Origin: Okeania sp. SIO1I7
GTDB lineage: Bacteria; Cyanobacteriota; Cyanobacteriia; Cyanobacteriales; Microcoleaceae
Direction: 5' to 3'
Assembly (NCBI GenBank): GCA_010672585.1
Contig: JAAHGF010000004.1
Span: 1 to 64,000 of the forward strand
DNA: 64,000 nucleotides
Below are positions 18,483 through 28,001 of this stretch, piece by piece. The first letter of the stretch is position 1; each line of letters begins with the position of its first letter. A program made the position numbers and the translations under genes. Below the pieces are notes generated by a model. The model saw nothing but the letters and a program-made list of their open reading frames with translations. It made no database searches and was not told the origin of the DNA.

Positions 18483-19997
18483 TCAGAGATTACTTTTAAC
18501 TTTTGACTTGCGCGTAGCGCCATTCCTATTTTCAAATAAATAAACATCATCCCGTTCGTAACTAAGCTGAAATTCTGAATTAACTTTGAGTTTATCTACT
18601 AATTTTGTTGAATATTCTTGACTACTTTTCCACCCTGGATGACGTACATTTACCAACACATAATTATATTCATCTAATGCTTCATTTGTTGGTAATTTAT
18701 CTTCTTCAACAATTAATTTAATGAACTGACGATGAGTTAAATGAGGCGTAATTTCAGAAGTAGTAAAAACACCACCTTTTGTATCAACTAAAGCAACTGC
18801 TTCTCGTGCTGCTTGCCAAGTATCTAGATAATCTAAATAAATAGACCAAAAATACCCATATTTAGCCAAAGCTAAAAACCCGATGCAAGACCAAATAATT
18901 ATAAATTTTGGTAAGCGATCGCTCACAATTGTAGATATATTTTCAGCTTTATCTATTTGAGGTTTGCGTAAATTCCATAGCCAATACCATAAACCACATT
19001 TTCCATCAGCAATAGTATAAATTACAGCCATTAATAAAAAAGGTAGTATTGGCAAAGAATACTGATGAATTAAATCTCTTTGAGCATCAATTTTAGAGAG
19101 AATATTCATCGCAAAAACTGGAGAAGCTGCTATTAAAGGAGTTAGATATTTAGGAGCAAGCCACCAAATTACAGGCAGATTTAGTAATAGTAAATATTCT
19201 ACAGTTTTCAGTGAAATTAATTTACCAAACACCAGTTCTGGTCTTAAAAACATATTCAGTAAAATTTCTTGTATGGAGCCTCCTAAATATCGATAACGTC
19301 CGACTCCTCCTGGTGGTTTACCATCTTTAAAATAAGGTATTAGTGCTTGAGTAGCAATAATAAACCAAGCTACACCAGCAAATAAAGCTATTGCTCCGCA
19401 CAACCGTTTTTTTTCATAGAAATATAACCAAAAACCCATTCCAGCTATAGGTAAAGATAAAGCATCTTTACAACCTAAAACCCAAATAATAGCTATACAA
19501 AACCAAAGGGTTTTATCTAATTTAGCTGCTAAAATTGCCCCTAACATTGCTGGCAATGCCATTACTTCTGGATGAAAATCAAATAAATTGAGATTGAACA
19601 CTACTGGGTATAATAAATAAACTATTGCCATAGCAAAAGCAAGTTTTTTATTTAAGCCCGCATGACGCGCTAAACTCCAAGTAGGAATTGTTCCTATTGC
19701 TAAACAAATTGCTTGTATTAGTAATAACCAATAGACAGAAGGATAAATTTTATAAAGTAATGCCACAGGATACATTGACCAAGCAGCATGATTACCTAAA
19801 TGATGTACTTCTAAGAAGGAAGAAATAGGGGGTAAACCTTGACTTATTAAATAAGTAACTTGGTCATAAATTCCCATTTCAAAAGCGCTAGATTGAAATA
19901 ATAAATGACGTGTACTACTACATATAAATAAAATTATGGCAGCAATGATAGTTATTGTAGAAAGAGGAGCAGATTTTAGTTGTTTAATAATTAGCAT
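18483..19997 (-). CDS. DUF2079 polytopic membrane protein (copy A)
   Basis: An integral membrane protein of about 504 residues with around ten hydrophobic helices and a soluble C-terminus. It carries the DUF2079 features: MGIYDQVTYLISQGLPP, EVHHLGNHAAWSMYPVALLY, NLNLFDFHPEVMALPA and VLVNVRHPGW. The fold resembles C-type membrane glycosyltransferases, so a lipid-linked sugar transferase role is possible but unproven. The start is set at ATG 19997 (MLIIKQLKSAP). The open frame continues to 20057, but those 20 residues come from a GGAAGAA heptamer tract. It is a paralogue of the next gene upstream (20691-22253), so this is a tandem duplication. Confidence 0.85.
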   Translation of the reverse strand: MLIIKQLKSAPLSTITIIAAIILFICSSTRHLLFQSSAFEMGIYDQVTYLISQGLPPISSFLEVHHLGNHAAWSMYPVALLYKIYPSVYWLLLIQAICLAIGTIPTWSLARHAGLNKKLAFAMAIVYLLYPVVFNLNLFDFHPEVMALPAMLGAILAAKLDKTLWFCIAIIWVLGCKDALSLPIAGMGFWLYFYEKKRLCGAIALFAGVAWFIIATQALIPYFKDGKPPGGVGRYRYLGGSIQEILLNMFLRPELVFGKLISLKTVEYLLLLNLPVIWWLAPKYLTPLIAASPVFAMNILSKIDAQRDLIHQYSLPILPFLLMAVIYTIADGKCGLWYWLWNLRKPQIDKAENISTIVSDRLPKFIIIWSCIGFLALAKYGYFWSIYLDYLDTWQAAREAVALVDTKGGVFTTSEITPHLTHRQFIKLIVEEDKLPTNEALDEYNYVLVNVRHPGWKSSQEYSTKLVDKLKVNSEFQLSYERDDVYLFENRNGATRKSKVKSNL

Positions 19998-20051
19998 TTT
20001 AGAAGTAAGAAGGAAGAAGGAAGAAGGAAGAAGGAAGAAGGAAGAAAATTT

Positions 20052-20222
20052 TAGCAACTGAGTCTGACTCTGACAGCATTAAGTAATATTTGCTGACTAT
20101 ACTTCTATTTAGTATTTAGAAGGAAGAAGAAAGAAGGAAGAAAGAACAAGTAAGCAAATTTTTAGCAACTGAGTCTGACTCTGACAGCATTAAGTAATAT
20201 TTGCTAACTATACTTCTATTTA
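20052..20222. repeat. Tandem repeat of about 112 bp and polypurine heptamers
   Basis: The block TAGCAACTGAGTCTGACTCT…GCATTAAGTAATATTTGCT…CTATACTTCTATTTA occurs at about 20053-20112 and 20164-20222 with one or two differences. GAAGGAAGAAG heptamer-type tracts lie between and before the copies. It occupies the 5' flank of DUF2079 copy A. Confidence 0.75.
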
Positions 20223-20223
20223 C

Positions 20224-20315
20224 AGGACTTACGCAAAGACACTACATACAGTAGATAATAACTATAGCACTATGGTACATATAGTGTTTTTACCATAAAA
20301 ATGCGTAAGCTCTGA
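20224..20315. mobile_element. AGGACTTACGCA fold-back element
   Basis: Starts AGGACTTACGCAAAG and ends ATGCGTAAGCTCT, an imperfect inversion. An inner inverted part (ACTATAGCACTATGGTACATATAGTG) allows a hairpin. Same end family as 18288-18400 and 34106-34206. The rest of the spacer, to 20690, is AT-rich and shows no gene. Confidence 0.5.
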
Positions 20316-20690
20316 TGTAGATATTTTTTGCCATTCAAGTAATGGTGGTCTATTGTAATTATTTTGGTCAAGGACAAAAGCAGTGGGAGCATCTTGCTCC
20401 CATGAAACGCCGTTGTTCATCTACATATATCATTACTATGCAGAACTACCGCCATTCATTTAGATTTACTATATTTAGTATTTATTATGTGGTTGAATAA
20501 TATTATACCGTTTCTCAAAAATTATCTTCACTTCACACTATTTCCGTGAGGTTTACTTTCTATAACCTACAGATGAAAAGAAGTTTTAGATGATGTCCGA
20601 ACTATCTCTCTTAACCTCTATCAAAAAAGGGAAACTATTTAACATTTTCATTGCAGGTAATTGACGAAGTAAATGATAGTTTTATCGTAC

Positions 20691-22253
20691 TTAAATGCTT
20701 CCTCCTTCCTCCTTCTTCTTTCTTCCTTCTTCCTTATTCCTTCTTTCAAATACCAGTACATCATTTTGCTGATAACTTAATTCCCATTCTTGGTTATTTT
20801 GGAGATTTTTAGAAAGGATAATACCTGCCTCCTCAGTATCTGGCCAAGGATGACGTAAATTCAAAATTACATAATCAAATTCATCTAAATTATCTGGCTT
20901 TGTTTGATTTAATAATTTTACTGTTGAACGATGAGTAAAATGGGGTGCTAATCTATTATCTGTGAGCACTCCTCCTTCAGTTTTGACATAAGTAATTGCA
21001 TTTTTTGTGGCTTGCCAAGTATCCAAACTCTGCCAATATAAAAATAAATCTGCTACATTGCCAAGCAATAAAAACATTAAAACAGACCACAAAATAATCA
21101 TTTTAGGAGCTTGAAAATTTGGTACTGATAATCTCAGATTAAATTTGGGAATTTCTAACTCTCTTTTCCCAGATGAATCTAATGAAATATTATTTTCTTC
21201 AGATTTTGAAGCTGCTGCCAAACAAGAAATTACTGCTAATAATAAAAAAGCGATCGCTGGTAACGAATATTGATAATTTAAACTTCTTTGAAATGATACT
21301 TCAGACAACACATTCAACACAATTGTCGGAATAGTTGGAATGAGAGGGATAAGATGAGGTAAAATAGTCTGATTCGTCTGAAGTAGAGGAAATATTCCCC
21401 AAATTACAGGTAACAATAACAGACAAATATATTTAATAGTCTCAAAAGATAATATCTTCCCTAACACTACCCCTGGTTGTAGCAAAATATTAATCATAAT
21501 TCCCACAACAGAATCTCCCAGATAACTATAACGTCCGACTCCAGCTACCTCTTCACCACTGAAAAAAGGAATAATTCCTTGAGTAACAATCACAAACCAA
21601 AAAATACCTAAACAAAGAGCAACTAAACCACAAAACTTCCGCCTTTCAAAAGTTAGTAACCAAACACCCATAAAAACTACAGTTAACGATAAAACTGCCT
21701 TGCAACCTAACACCCAAATAATTGCCAGACAAAACCAGAAAATACGTTGCACTCTAGCAGCTAAAATAGCAACTAAAATAGCAGGCAATGCCATAACTTC
21801 CGGGTGAAAATCAAATAAATTAATATTAAAAACCACTGGGTAAAAGAGATAAGAAATAGCGATCGCTACTGCTTGTCCTTGATTTAAACCTGCCTGTTTG
21901 GCTAAACACCAAGTAGGAAAAGCTCCCAATGCCAAACATATAGCTTGTACCAAAAGTAGCCAGTATACATTAGGATAAATCAGATACAATAATCCCAGAG
22001 GATAGACTGCCCAAGCAGCATGATTCCCCAGATGGTGATACCCCAAAAAAGAAGAAATTGGAGATTCTCCTTGACTAATCAAATATACAACCTGGTCATA
22101 AATACCCAAGTCAAAACCAGTAGAGTAAAACAAGGTATGGCGTAAACTACTACATACAAAAAAAATTAAGGCTGCTATAATTATTAGCTTACTCACAACA
22201 GGTGGTGGGAGTAGAATTAGACTTTTAAATTTTGGTTCTTTGGTATTATTCAA
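20691..22253 (-). CDS. DUF2079 polytopic membrane protein (copy B)
   Basis: A 520-residue paralogue of copy A with the same signatures (LGIYDQVVYLISQG, YHHLGNHAAWAVYPLGLLY, NINLFDFHPEVMALPA, VILNLRHPWPDTEEAG). It has several membrane helices and a soluble tail. The family has no proven function; similarity to membrane glycosyltransferases is a family-level inference. The last 16 or so residues (NKEEGRKKKEEGGSI) are encoded by a GGAAGAA-type heptamer tract that runs into the gene, so the natural C-terminus has been replaced or extended by repeat sequence. Confidence 0.85.
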   Translation of the reverse strand: MNNTKEPKFKSLILLPPPVVSKLIIIAALIFFVCSSLRHTLFYSTGFDLGIYDQVVYLISQGESPISSFLGYHHLGNHAAWAVYPLGLLYLIYPNVYWLLLVQAICLALGAFPTWCLAKQAGLNQGQAVAIAISYLFYPVVFNINLFDFHPEVMALPAILVAILAARVQRIFWFCLAIIWVLGCKAVLSLTVVFMGVWLLTFERRKFCGLVALCLGIFWFVIVTQGIIPFFSGEEVAGVGRYSYLGDSVVGIMINILLQPGVVLGKILSFETIKYICLLLLPVIWGIFPLLQTNQTILPHLIPLIPTIPTIVLNVLSEVSFQRSLNYQYSLPAIAFLLLAVISCLAAASKSEENNISLDSSGKRELEIPKFNLRLSVPNFQAPKMIILWSVLMFLLLGNVADLFLYWQSLDTWQATKNAITYVKTEGGVLTDNRLAPHFTHRSTVKLLNQTKPDNLDEFDYVILNLRHPWPDTEEAGIILSKNLQNNQEWELSYQQNDVLVFERRNKEEGRKKKEEGGSI

Positions 22254-23317
22254 TGTGAAATAGATATTTAAAATTTTCTTGAATGTTTATCATAAATTGA
22301 TGACTTATATCAAGTTGCATCATTTCAAAAAAGCTAAATTACTGTCAAGGTCATTTCAGTTATCAGTTAATAAGACCCCCTACTCAAATAGGAAGCTTTC
22401 AATAAAGCAACTATAAAGCATTTTCCCACTATAGCCATACTTTTAAGAATTAGTATAAAAGGTTTTTTTTCCTTTTATTTGTGAAGGCTTTAAACCTTAA
22501 ACAATCAACTATTAATTAACGATTATATAGAGTTTCTCAGACTAATGAGGTACAGTTATTGTAAGTATTCAGCATTCAGCAGTCAGCCATCAGCCATCAG
22601 CTATTTGTTATTAACTCATTATCATACTAGAGGGGAATTATCCATCAAGGAGAATTAAAATTCATCAATGAAATTGGCTATAACCTAACCTCAGTTTTTG
22701 CTTGAATATATTAATGCATCTGATTGCTAAATGCTAATAGTTGAATGCTTACCGAATTATTAATTATTAATTTTAATTATTAAATAATTCGCGCCTTGAA
22801 GCCTCCCCTTTTAAGGGGAAAAAAGCGGTCGAGAGATGGCGAAGTCTCCTCGCCATATCCAATCGACCAAGAGAAGAAATAATATCTTCTGATATTCAAT
22901 CAAGGACGGTTTTAACCAGAAGTAATTATCCATTATCCATTATCCATTATCCATTAATGAACACCTATTATTTTTCTATTCTATTTCCTGTTCCCTAAAA
23001 CAAAGTAACTTTGTATATTACCGAATAATTAAGGTTTAAAGCCTCTCACTCGCTGTGGAGAAACAAGAAAAAATTTTCCTTTTATTCAATCCTCTTCCTT
23101 TTAGGGAGAGGTAATTATCAATTATCCATGATCAATTATCAATTATTGAACAGGATGGGAATTGGTATAGCAATATGAAATAACTCGTGAAAAAACTTTA
23201 GAGATTTGGTCTCCAAATCCCATTTGCGCTTGGGTTTAGATACCAAATCCCTACAATAAAATATTACAACATAAGCGCAGATTGCTACATTAAAAACTTC
23301 TTTTTATCATCTCAATT
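22254..23317. repeat. 1.06-kb spacer with two copies of the ACCGAATAATT family
   Basis: Copy 1 (22751-22962) is full length: it starts ACCGAATTATTAATTATTAA, carries the GGTCGAGAGATGGCGA / TCGCCATATCCAATCGACC fold-back, and ends in TTATCCA heptamers. Copy 2 (23020-23150) lacks the fold-back and ends in TCAATTA-type heptamers. An isolated TCAGCCA heptamer tract lies at 22568-22602. No gene is seen. The last 150 bp before the oxygenase start is the only unique part. Confidence 0.7.
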
Positions 23318-24303
23318 ATGAACCACCAAAACCTGAAATTATCTCGCAGAAATTTCCTTAAAATAACAGCTTTAGCTTCCTTATTTGCCTCTATAAGTAG
23401 TCATTATATTTTCACATACCCTGCTGTTAGGAAAGAATTAGATTCTACGGAAGAATGGAGTAGTAATCATTTATTTTTACAAGGAATTAATGCTCCTGTT
23501 TTTAAAGAAGTTGATGTGAATAATTTAAAGATTACTGGGGAAATACCATCAGATTTATCTGGAATTTATATGAGGAATGGTCCCAATTCTTTTCTCAAAC
23601 CTTCTACTTATAATTATCCCTTAGAAGGTGATGGGATGATTCATGCTGTTTATTTTAAAGATGGTAAAGTTAGTTATCGAAATCGCTGGATTTTAACCGA
23701 TAGTTTACTTCAAGATATGAAGGGAGAAAAACCGATTTTTCCAGAGTCTAATATGAGAAATTATGCTAATACAAATGTTATTTCTTGTGGTGATAATATT
23801 CTGGCTTTATTTGAAGCTGGATTACCTTATAAAATTACTCCAGAGTTGGAAACATTAGGTGAATATAATTTTGGTGGAAAAGTACAAGAGGCAATGACTG
23901 CTCATCCACGTTTTGACCCGAAAACTGGAGAGTTACATTTCTTTCGGTATTCATTTATTGCTCTTCCTTATTTAATTTATTATGTGGCAAATAGTCAAGG
24001 AAAAATTGTTAAAGAAGTACCTATAGAATTGCCTGAACCTGCTCTTTTACATGATTCTGTAATTACGGAAATTATTTGATATTCTTTCATTGTCCTTTGT
24101 TTTTTGACATAATGAAGGCATTTTTGGGAGGAATTCCTCTTGTTTGGAAACCAGATCAGGGAACAAAAATTAGTTTAATGAATCGTCATCAAGGAAAAGA
24201 AATTAATTTCTGGTTAAAAACAGAATCTTTTTGGATGTGGCATTTTATGAATGCTTTTGAAGATAATAATCAAGTAATTATTGATTTTGCTCATTATCCT
24301 ACT

Positions 24304-24487
24304 GTAAGCATTCAGCCGTCAGCTATCAGCTATCAGCTATTGCTTTTATCACTCACTAAAAGCAATATTTAATTAAGCTAGAAAAATCTGACTAAAAGTC
24401 AGTTCCAAAGTCTATATTCATTTAAAACTTTTCCTTAAGCACAAGGTATTATTGCTGATAGCTGATGGCTAATAGCTGAATGCTTAC
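24304..24487 (+). mobile_element. 184-bp MITE, family S (GTAAGCATTCAGC ends), copy 1
   Basis: Ends GTAAGCATTCAGC / GCTGAATGCTTAC, extended inward by (T)CAGC(T/C)AT heptamers. Perfect target duplication ATCCTACT at 24296-24303 and 24488-24495. The interior (CTAGAAAAATCTGACTAAAA…) is the reverse complement of copy 2 and encodes nothing. Confidence 0.95.
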
Positions 24488-24859
24488 ATCCTACTTTAAT
24501 TTTGGATGATAATCTTGCCAGTGTCCTTAGTAATAAATCTAGTTTTAGGAGGATTATTGTTGAACCTACTACAGGTAAGGTCAAGCAAGAAATTATTGAT
24601 TATCGTATGGTAGATTTTCCTATTTTTGACCAGAGAAAAACTGGACAACCTTACCGTTTTGGTTATATGCCTCATGTTGATTTAGAGTTAATAGCTAGTA
24701 AAGGGATTCCTAATTATTTTCCTGAATTAATTCAGTATGATTTGGTGAATAAGACAAGTAAAGTACATCGCTTTAAAACAGGAAATTATTGTGGAGAGGC
24801 AACCTTTGTTCCGAGAAAAGGGGGAGAGTCTGAGTCAGATGGTTATGTGATGACTTTTG

Positions 24860-25043
24860 GTAAGCATTCAGCTATTAGCCATCAACTATCAGCAATAAGA
24901 CCTTGTGCTTAAGGACTAGGTTTAAATGAATATAGACTTTGGAGCTAACTTTTAGCCAGATTTTTCTAGCTTAATTAAATATTGCTTTTATCACTCGCTA
25001 AAAGCAATAGCTGATAGCTGATAGCTGACGGCTAAATGCTTAC
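24860..25043 (-). mobile_element. 184-bp MITE, family S, copy 2 (opposite orientation)
   Basis: Same length and ends as copy 1. Perfect target duplication GACTTTTG at 24852-24859 and 25044-25051. It is inserted in the opposite direction into the same gene, so the two copies came from separate insertion events. Confidence 0.95.
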
Positions 25044-25227
25044 GACTTTTGTTAGTAATGAAGATAAAGGAACTAGCGATTTAGTTATTATTGATGCTGC
25101 TAATTTTGAGGAGGAACCTCTGGCAAAAATTCATTTACCTGTACGAGTACCTACTGGTTTTCATGGTAATTGGATTTCTACATAATTAATCTTATTAAAT
25201 TAAACCTCAAAAAAAACCTAAATAACA

Positions 25228-25410
25228 GTAAGCAGTCAGCTATTAGCTATCAGCTATCAGCTTTATTACTTTTAAAGGAGGAAAAAGCAATTGAGAGATT
25301 TCAAAGAATTAAAAGTATGGGTAAGAGTATATTAGTTAACTTTAATAGTCTATCAAGTCACATAGTTTATGAAAAAGCTGAGAGCTGAATGCTAATAGCT
25401 GAATGCTTAC
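25228..25410 (+). mobile_element. 183-bp MITE with family-S ends carrying the start of a four-helix-bundle gene
   Basis: Ends GTAAGCAGTCAGC / GCTGAATGCTTAC with AGCTATC heptamers. Perfect target duplication AAATAACA at 25220-25227 and 25411-25418. The interior is unlike copies 1 and 2: an AAAGGAGG Shine-Dalgarno (25274-25281), then TTG 25291 starting L-RDFKELKVWVRVY and a stop. RDFKELKVW is the usual opening of four-helix-bundle (23S rRNA intervening-sequence-type) proteins. The element looks like an internally deleted relative of a larger one with the complete gene. Confidence 0.8.
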
Positions 25411-25550
25411 AAATAACAAAAACAGATTATACTAAATCTAGTGAGGGAAAGAAGGTTTATTATGAAGCAAGGATATAAATCAGAGGGCAGAATACAGAAG
25501 GCTTAAAAGGATTTGGACACTAGCTTTTCATAACTGGATTTAGTATTACC

Positions 25551-25828
25551 GAATTATTAATTATTAATAATTAAATAATTCGCGCCTTGAAGCCGACCCT
25601 TTTAAGGGGAAAAAAAAGAAATAATATCTCCTTATATTCAATTCCGTAACGGTTTTAACCGGGTGTATCTCATATTTGCAAAAATACTTTTTTCCTATGT
25701 ATTCTCTGTTGCCTATTGCCTGTTGCCTGTTGCCTAAAAACGATAATTTTTTGGCTTTATTCAAAATTGAGATGCACCCTTTTAACCAGAGGTAATTATC
25801 AATTATCCATTATCAATTATCAATTAAT
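25551..25828 (+). repeat. ACCGAATAATT family copy, split by a nested MITE
   Basis: Starts ACCGAATTATTAATTATTAA and ends in ATTATCAATTATCCA-type heptamers. It lacks the GGTCGAG fold-back. The GGTTTTAACC motif near its right end is interrupted by the 119-bp element at 25661-25779. Confidence 0.8.
25661..25779. mobile_element. 119-bp MITE with GGGTGYATCTCA ends, nested in a repeat
   Basis: Left end GGGTGTATCTCA, right end TGAGATGCACCC. Perfect target duplication TTTTAACC at 25653-25660 and 25780-25787. The interior includes TGCCTGT heptamers (25709-25738). No coding capacity. Other copies of the host repeat carry uninterrupted GGTTTTAACCAGAGG, which confirms the insertion. Confidence 0.92.
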
Positions 25829-25975
25829 AAACTATGACCTTAGCAAACAGCCTCTTATAGCACTACAAATAGTTTTTACTTGAGCCCATAAGCTGATACC
25901 TGAATGCTTAAAGTCATAACACAAAATAACCAATGAATCGTATAGTGGAATTGTGGACAAATTTTTTAAAAAAAT

Positions 25976-27631
25976 ATGAAAGCAATTACAATCTTGGGAT
26001 CTACAGGGTCTATTGGTACTCAAACCTTAGATATTGTTACTCAAAACCCAGACAAATTTCGAGTTATTGGGTTAGCTGCTGGACGCAACGTCGAAATGTT
26101 AGCCCAACAAGTACGGCAGTTTAGCCCTGAAATTGTTGCTATTAACGATGAGTCTAAATTTACAGAATTAAAAGAGGCCATTGCTGACCTAACACCTCAA
26201 CCCATATTGCTTGCAGGCCAAGATGGTATTATTGAAGTTGCTAGATATGGTAACTCAGAAGCTATAGTCACAGGTATTGTCGGTTGTGCTGGTTTATTAC
26301 CGACGGTCGCCGCTATTGAGGCCAGAAAAGATATTGCTTTGGCAAATAAAGAAACACTTATTGCAGCAGGCCCAGTTGTTAATCCCTTAATTGAAGAACA
26401 CGGAGTAAAATTGTTGCCTGCTGACTCAGAACATTCAGCAATTTTTCAATGTCTTCAAGGTGTACCTAAAGAGGGTTTACGTAGAATTATTTTAACTGCT
26501 TCTGGTGGTGCTTTTCGAGACTGGCCAATTGAGAGATTATCAAGTGTAAAAGTGGCGGATGCGATTAAACATCCTAACTGGTCCATGGGTCGGAAAATTA
26601 CCGTTGATTCTGCCACAATGATGAATAAAGGTTTGGAAGTTATTGAAGCTCATTATTTGTTTGGATTGGATTATGACAATATTGATATAGTTATTCATCC
26701 TCAGAGCATAATTCACTCTTTAATTGAGTTACAAGATACTTCTGTTTTAGCTCAGTTGGGTTGGCCAGATATGCGTTTACCTCTACTTTATGCTTTATCT
26801 TGGCCGGAAAGGATTTATACTGATTGGAAACAATTAGATTTAGTTAAAGCTGGTAGTTTGACTTTTAAGGAACCTGATAATTTGAAATATCCTTGTATTC
26901 AATTGGCTTATGCTGCGGGTCGTATAGGTGGTTCGATGCCAGCAGCTTTGAATGCGGCAAATGAACAGGCGGTGGCATTATTTTTAGAAGAAAAAATTCC
27001 TTTTTTGGATATTCCTAAGTTGATTGAATATGTATGTGAAAAGCATAAGTCAGATTATCAGAAAAATCCTACTCTAGATGATATTTTAGCTACAGATAAA
27101 TGGGCAAGAAAAGAGGCTGTGGCTGGCAGCTTGATAGTAGCTAATTCTCTCAAGAATGTATTAGTTAATATTGAAGAAAAAACAGAAAATGTAATAGAAA
27201 AAAAAACTGAATTTGAAGAATATACAGAAATACAAAATGAAAATGAAAAGCTAGGATTCAATGATTTTTATCAAAAGGGATTAAAAGAATATGAACAGCA
27301 AAATTATCAATTGGCTTTGGCAGAATTTAATCATGCAATAGAGATGGATAAAGGTCACTCAGATGCTTATATTTATAGAGGTGATGTTAAAGAAAAATTA
27401 GAAGATTATCAAGGAGCAATTGATGATTATAATCAGGCAATTAAATTAGATGCAACTCATCCAAAAGCTTATTATCGACGGGGAAATGTATTGCGAAAAG
27501 TAGGGGATAATTGGGGGGCGATCGCTGATTATAATCAAGCAATTAGACTAAATCCAAATTACACATCTGCTAAACATCGCAATTATGTTCGTCTTGATAC
27601 AGGAACGACAGAAAAATTCATGCAAGAGTGA
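25976..27631 (+). CDS. dxr: 1-deoxy-D-xylulose 5-phosphate reductoisomerase fused to TPR repeats
   Basis: DXR makes 2-C-methyl-D-erythritol 4-phosphate from DXP with NADPH, the committed step of the MEP isoprenoid pathway that supplies carotenoids, phytol and quinones. Residues 1-395 are a complete DXR: NADPH loop GSTGSIG (8-14), [12 protein letters not shown], active-site [46 protein letters not shown] and [10 protein letters not shown]. Known DXRs end at about 390-400. Here a charged linker ([19 protein letters not shown]) leads to three TPR motifs (about 428-530) with [20 protein letters not shown] and [19 protein letters not shown], then a tail ending FMQE. The frame is continuous and has no stop between the parts. 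TPRs normally bind partner proteins, so a docking role is inferred. No Shine-Dalgarno is seen before ATG 25976. Confidence 0.95.
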   Translation: MKAITILGSTGSIGTQTLDIVTQNPDKFRVIGLAAGRNVEMLAQQVRQFSPEIVAINDESKFTELKEAIADLTPQPILLAGQDGIIEVARYGNSEAIVTGIVGCAGLLPTVAAIEARKDIALANKETLIAAGPVVNPLIEEHGVKLLPADSEHSAIFQCLQGVPKEGLRRIILTASGGAFRDWPIERLSSVKVADAIKHPNWSMGRKITVDSATMMNKGLEVIEAHYLFGLDYDNIDIVIHPQSIIHSLIELQDTSVLAQLGWPDMRLPLLYALSWPERIYTDWKQLDLVKAGSLTFKEPDNLKYPCIQLAYAAGRIGGSMPAALNAANEQAVALFLEEKIPFLDIPKLIEYVCEKHKSDYQKNPTLDDILATDKWARKEAVAGSLIVANSLKNVLVNIEEKTENVIEKKTEFEEYTEIQNENEKLGFNDFYQKGLKEYEQQNYQLALAEFNHAIEMDKGHSDAYIYRGDVKEKLEDYQGAIDDYNQAIKLDATHPKAYYRRGNVLRKVGDNWGAIADYNQAIRLNPNYTSAKHRNYVRLDTGTTEKFMQE

Positions 27632-28001
27632 TAAGAATTTAGAATTTAGAATTTAGAATTTAGAATTACTTCTTCTTATAAATTAAGAGGACTGGAACAA
27701 AGGATTTTTTGTCTTTTTTCTACATTAATGGAGAGGCTTTATACCTGAATTTTTCGGTAACAAATTAATCGGGTCAAAAGATTTTTTCCCAAAAAAATAC
27801 TTAGGCAGGTCTAGATTAAACCTTAATTAATAAAATACTGTTTAAATAACTACTGTAGTTAGAATATTCTTGATGAAATTCCTGAAAAATTAAGTATGAA
27901 AAACAAATAATTTTAATCATAAAACTCCTTCCTTTGTTCGCAAAAATATAATAGAAAACCTACTGCATTCTATCTTAGATTTTTGAATTGCACATACAAT
28001 T
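27632..28001. repeat. Spacer with AGAATTT heptamers and a degenerate inverted ACCGAATAATT-family copy
   Basis: A TAGAATT 7-bp tract runs from 27637 to 27666. It is followed by AAATTAAGAGGACTGGAACAAAGG … ATGGAGAGGCTTTATACCTGAATTTTTCGGTAA (to about 27762), which reads as a diverged inverted copy of the dispersed family. No gene is seen in the rest. Confidence 0.5.

Larger units (their letters stand above)
23318..25185 (+). pseudogene. Carotenoid cleavage oxygenase (RPE65 family), broken by two MITEs and a frameshift
   Basis: The ancestral protein was about 494 residues with a twin-arginine signal (LSRRNFLKITALASLFASI), so probably exported. The non-haem iron dioxygenase family cleaves carotenoid or related double bonds. 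All four iron-ligand histidines remain: TAHPRF, LLHDSV, DFAHYP and TGFHGNW. The gene is broken three times. A one-base deletion near 24074 changes GAA-AAT-TAT to GAAATTAT. A 184-bp MITE sits at 24304-24487, and a second, inverted copy at 24860-25043. Removing each MITE with one 8-bp target copy restores the frame exactly (…FAHYPTLILDDN…, …[13 protein letters not shown]…). The lesions look young. The present product would stop at 24079 without the C-terminal half. Confidence 0.93.

Noticed and set aside
19998-20057. Longer start for DUF2079 copy A
   Set aside because: The extra residues (FFLLPSSFFLL type) derive from a GGAAGAA heptamer tract; ATG 19997 matches the paralogue's beginning.
23318-25185. 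Four separate small genes in the oxygenase region
   Set aside because: The pieces join into one carotenoid oxygenase once two MITEs are removed and a one-base deletion is corrected.
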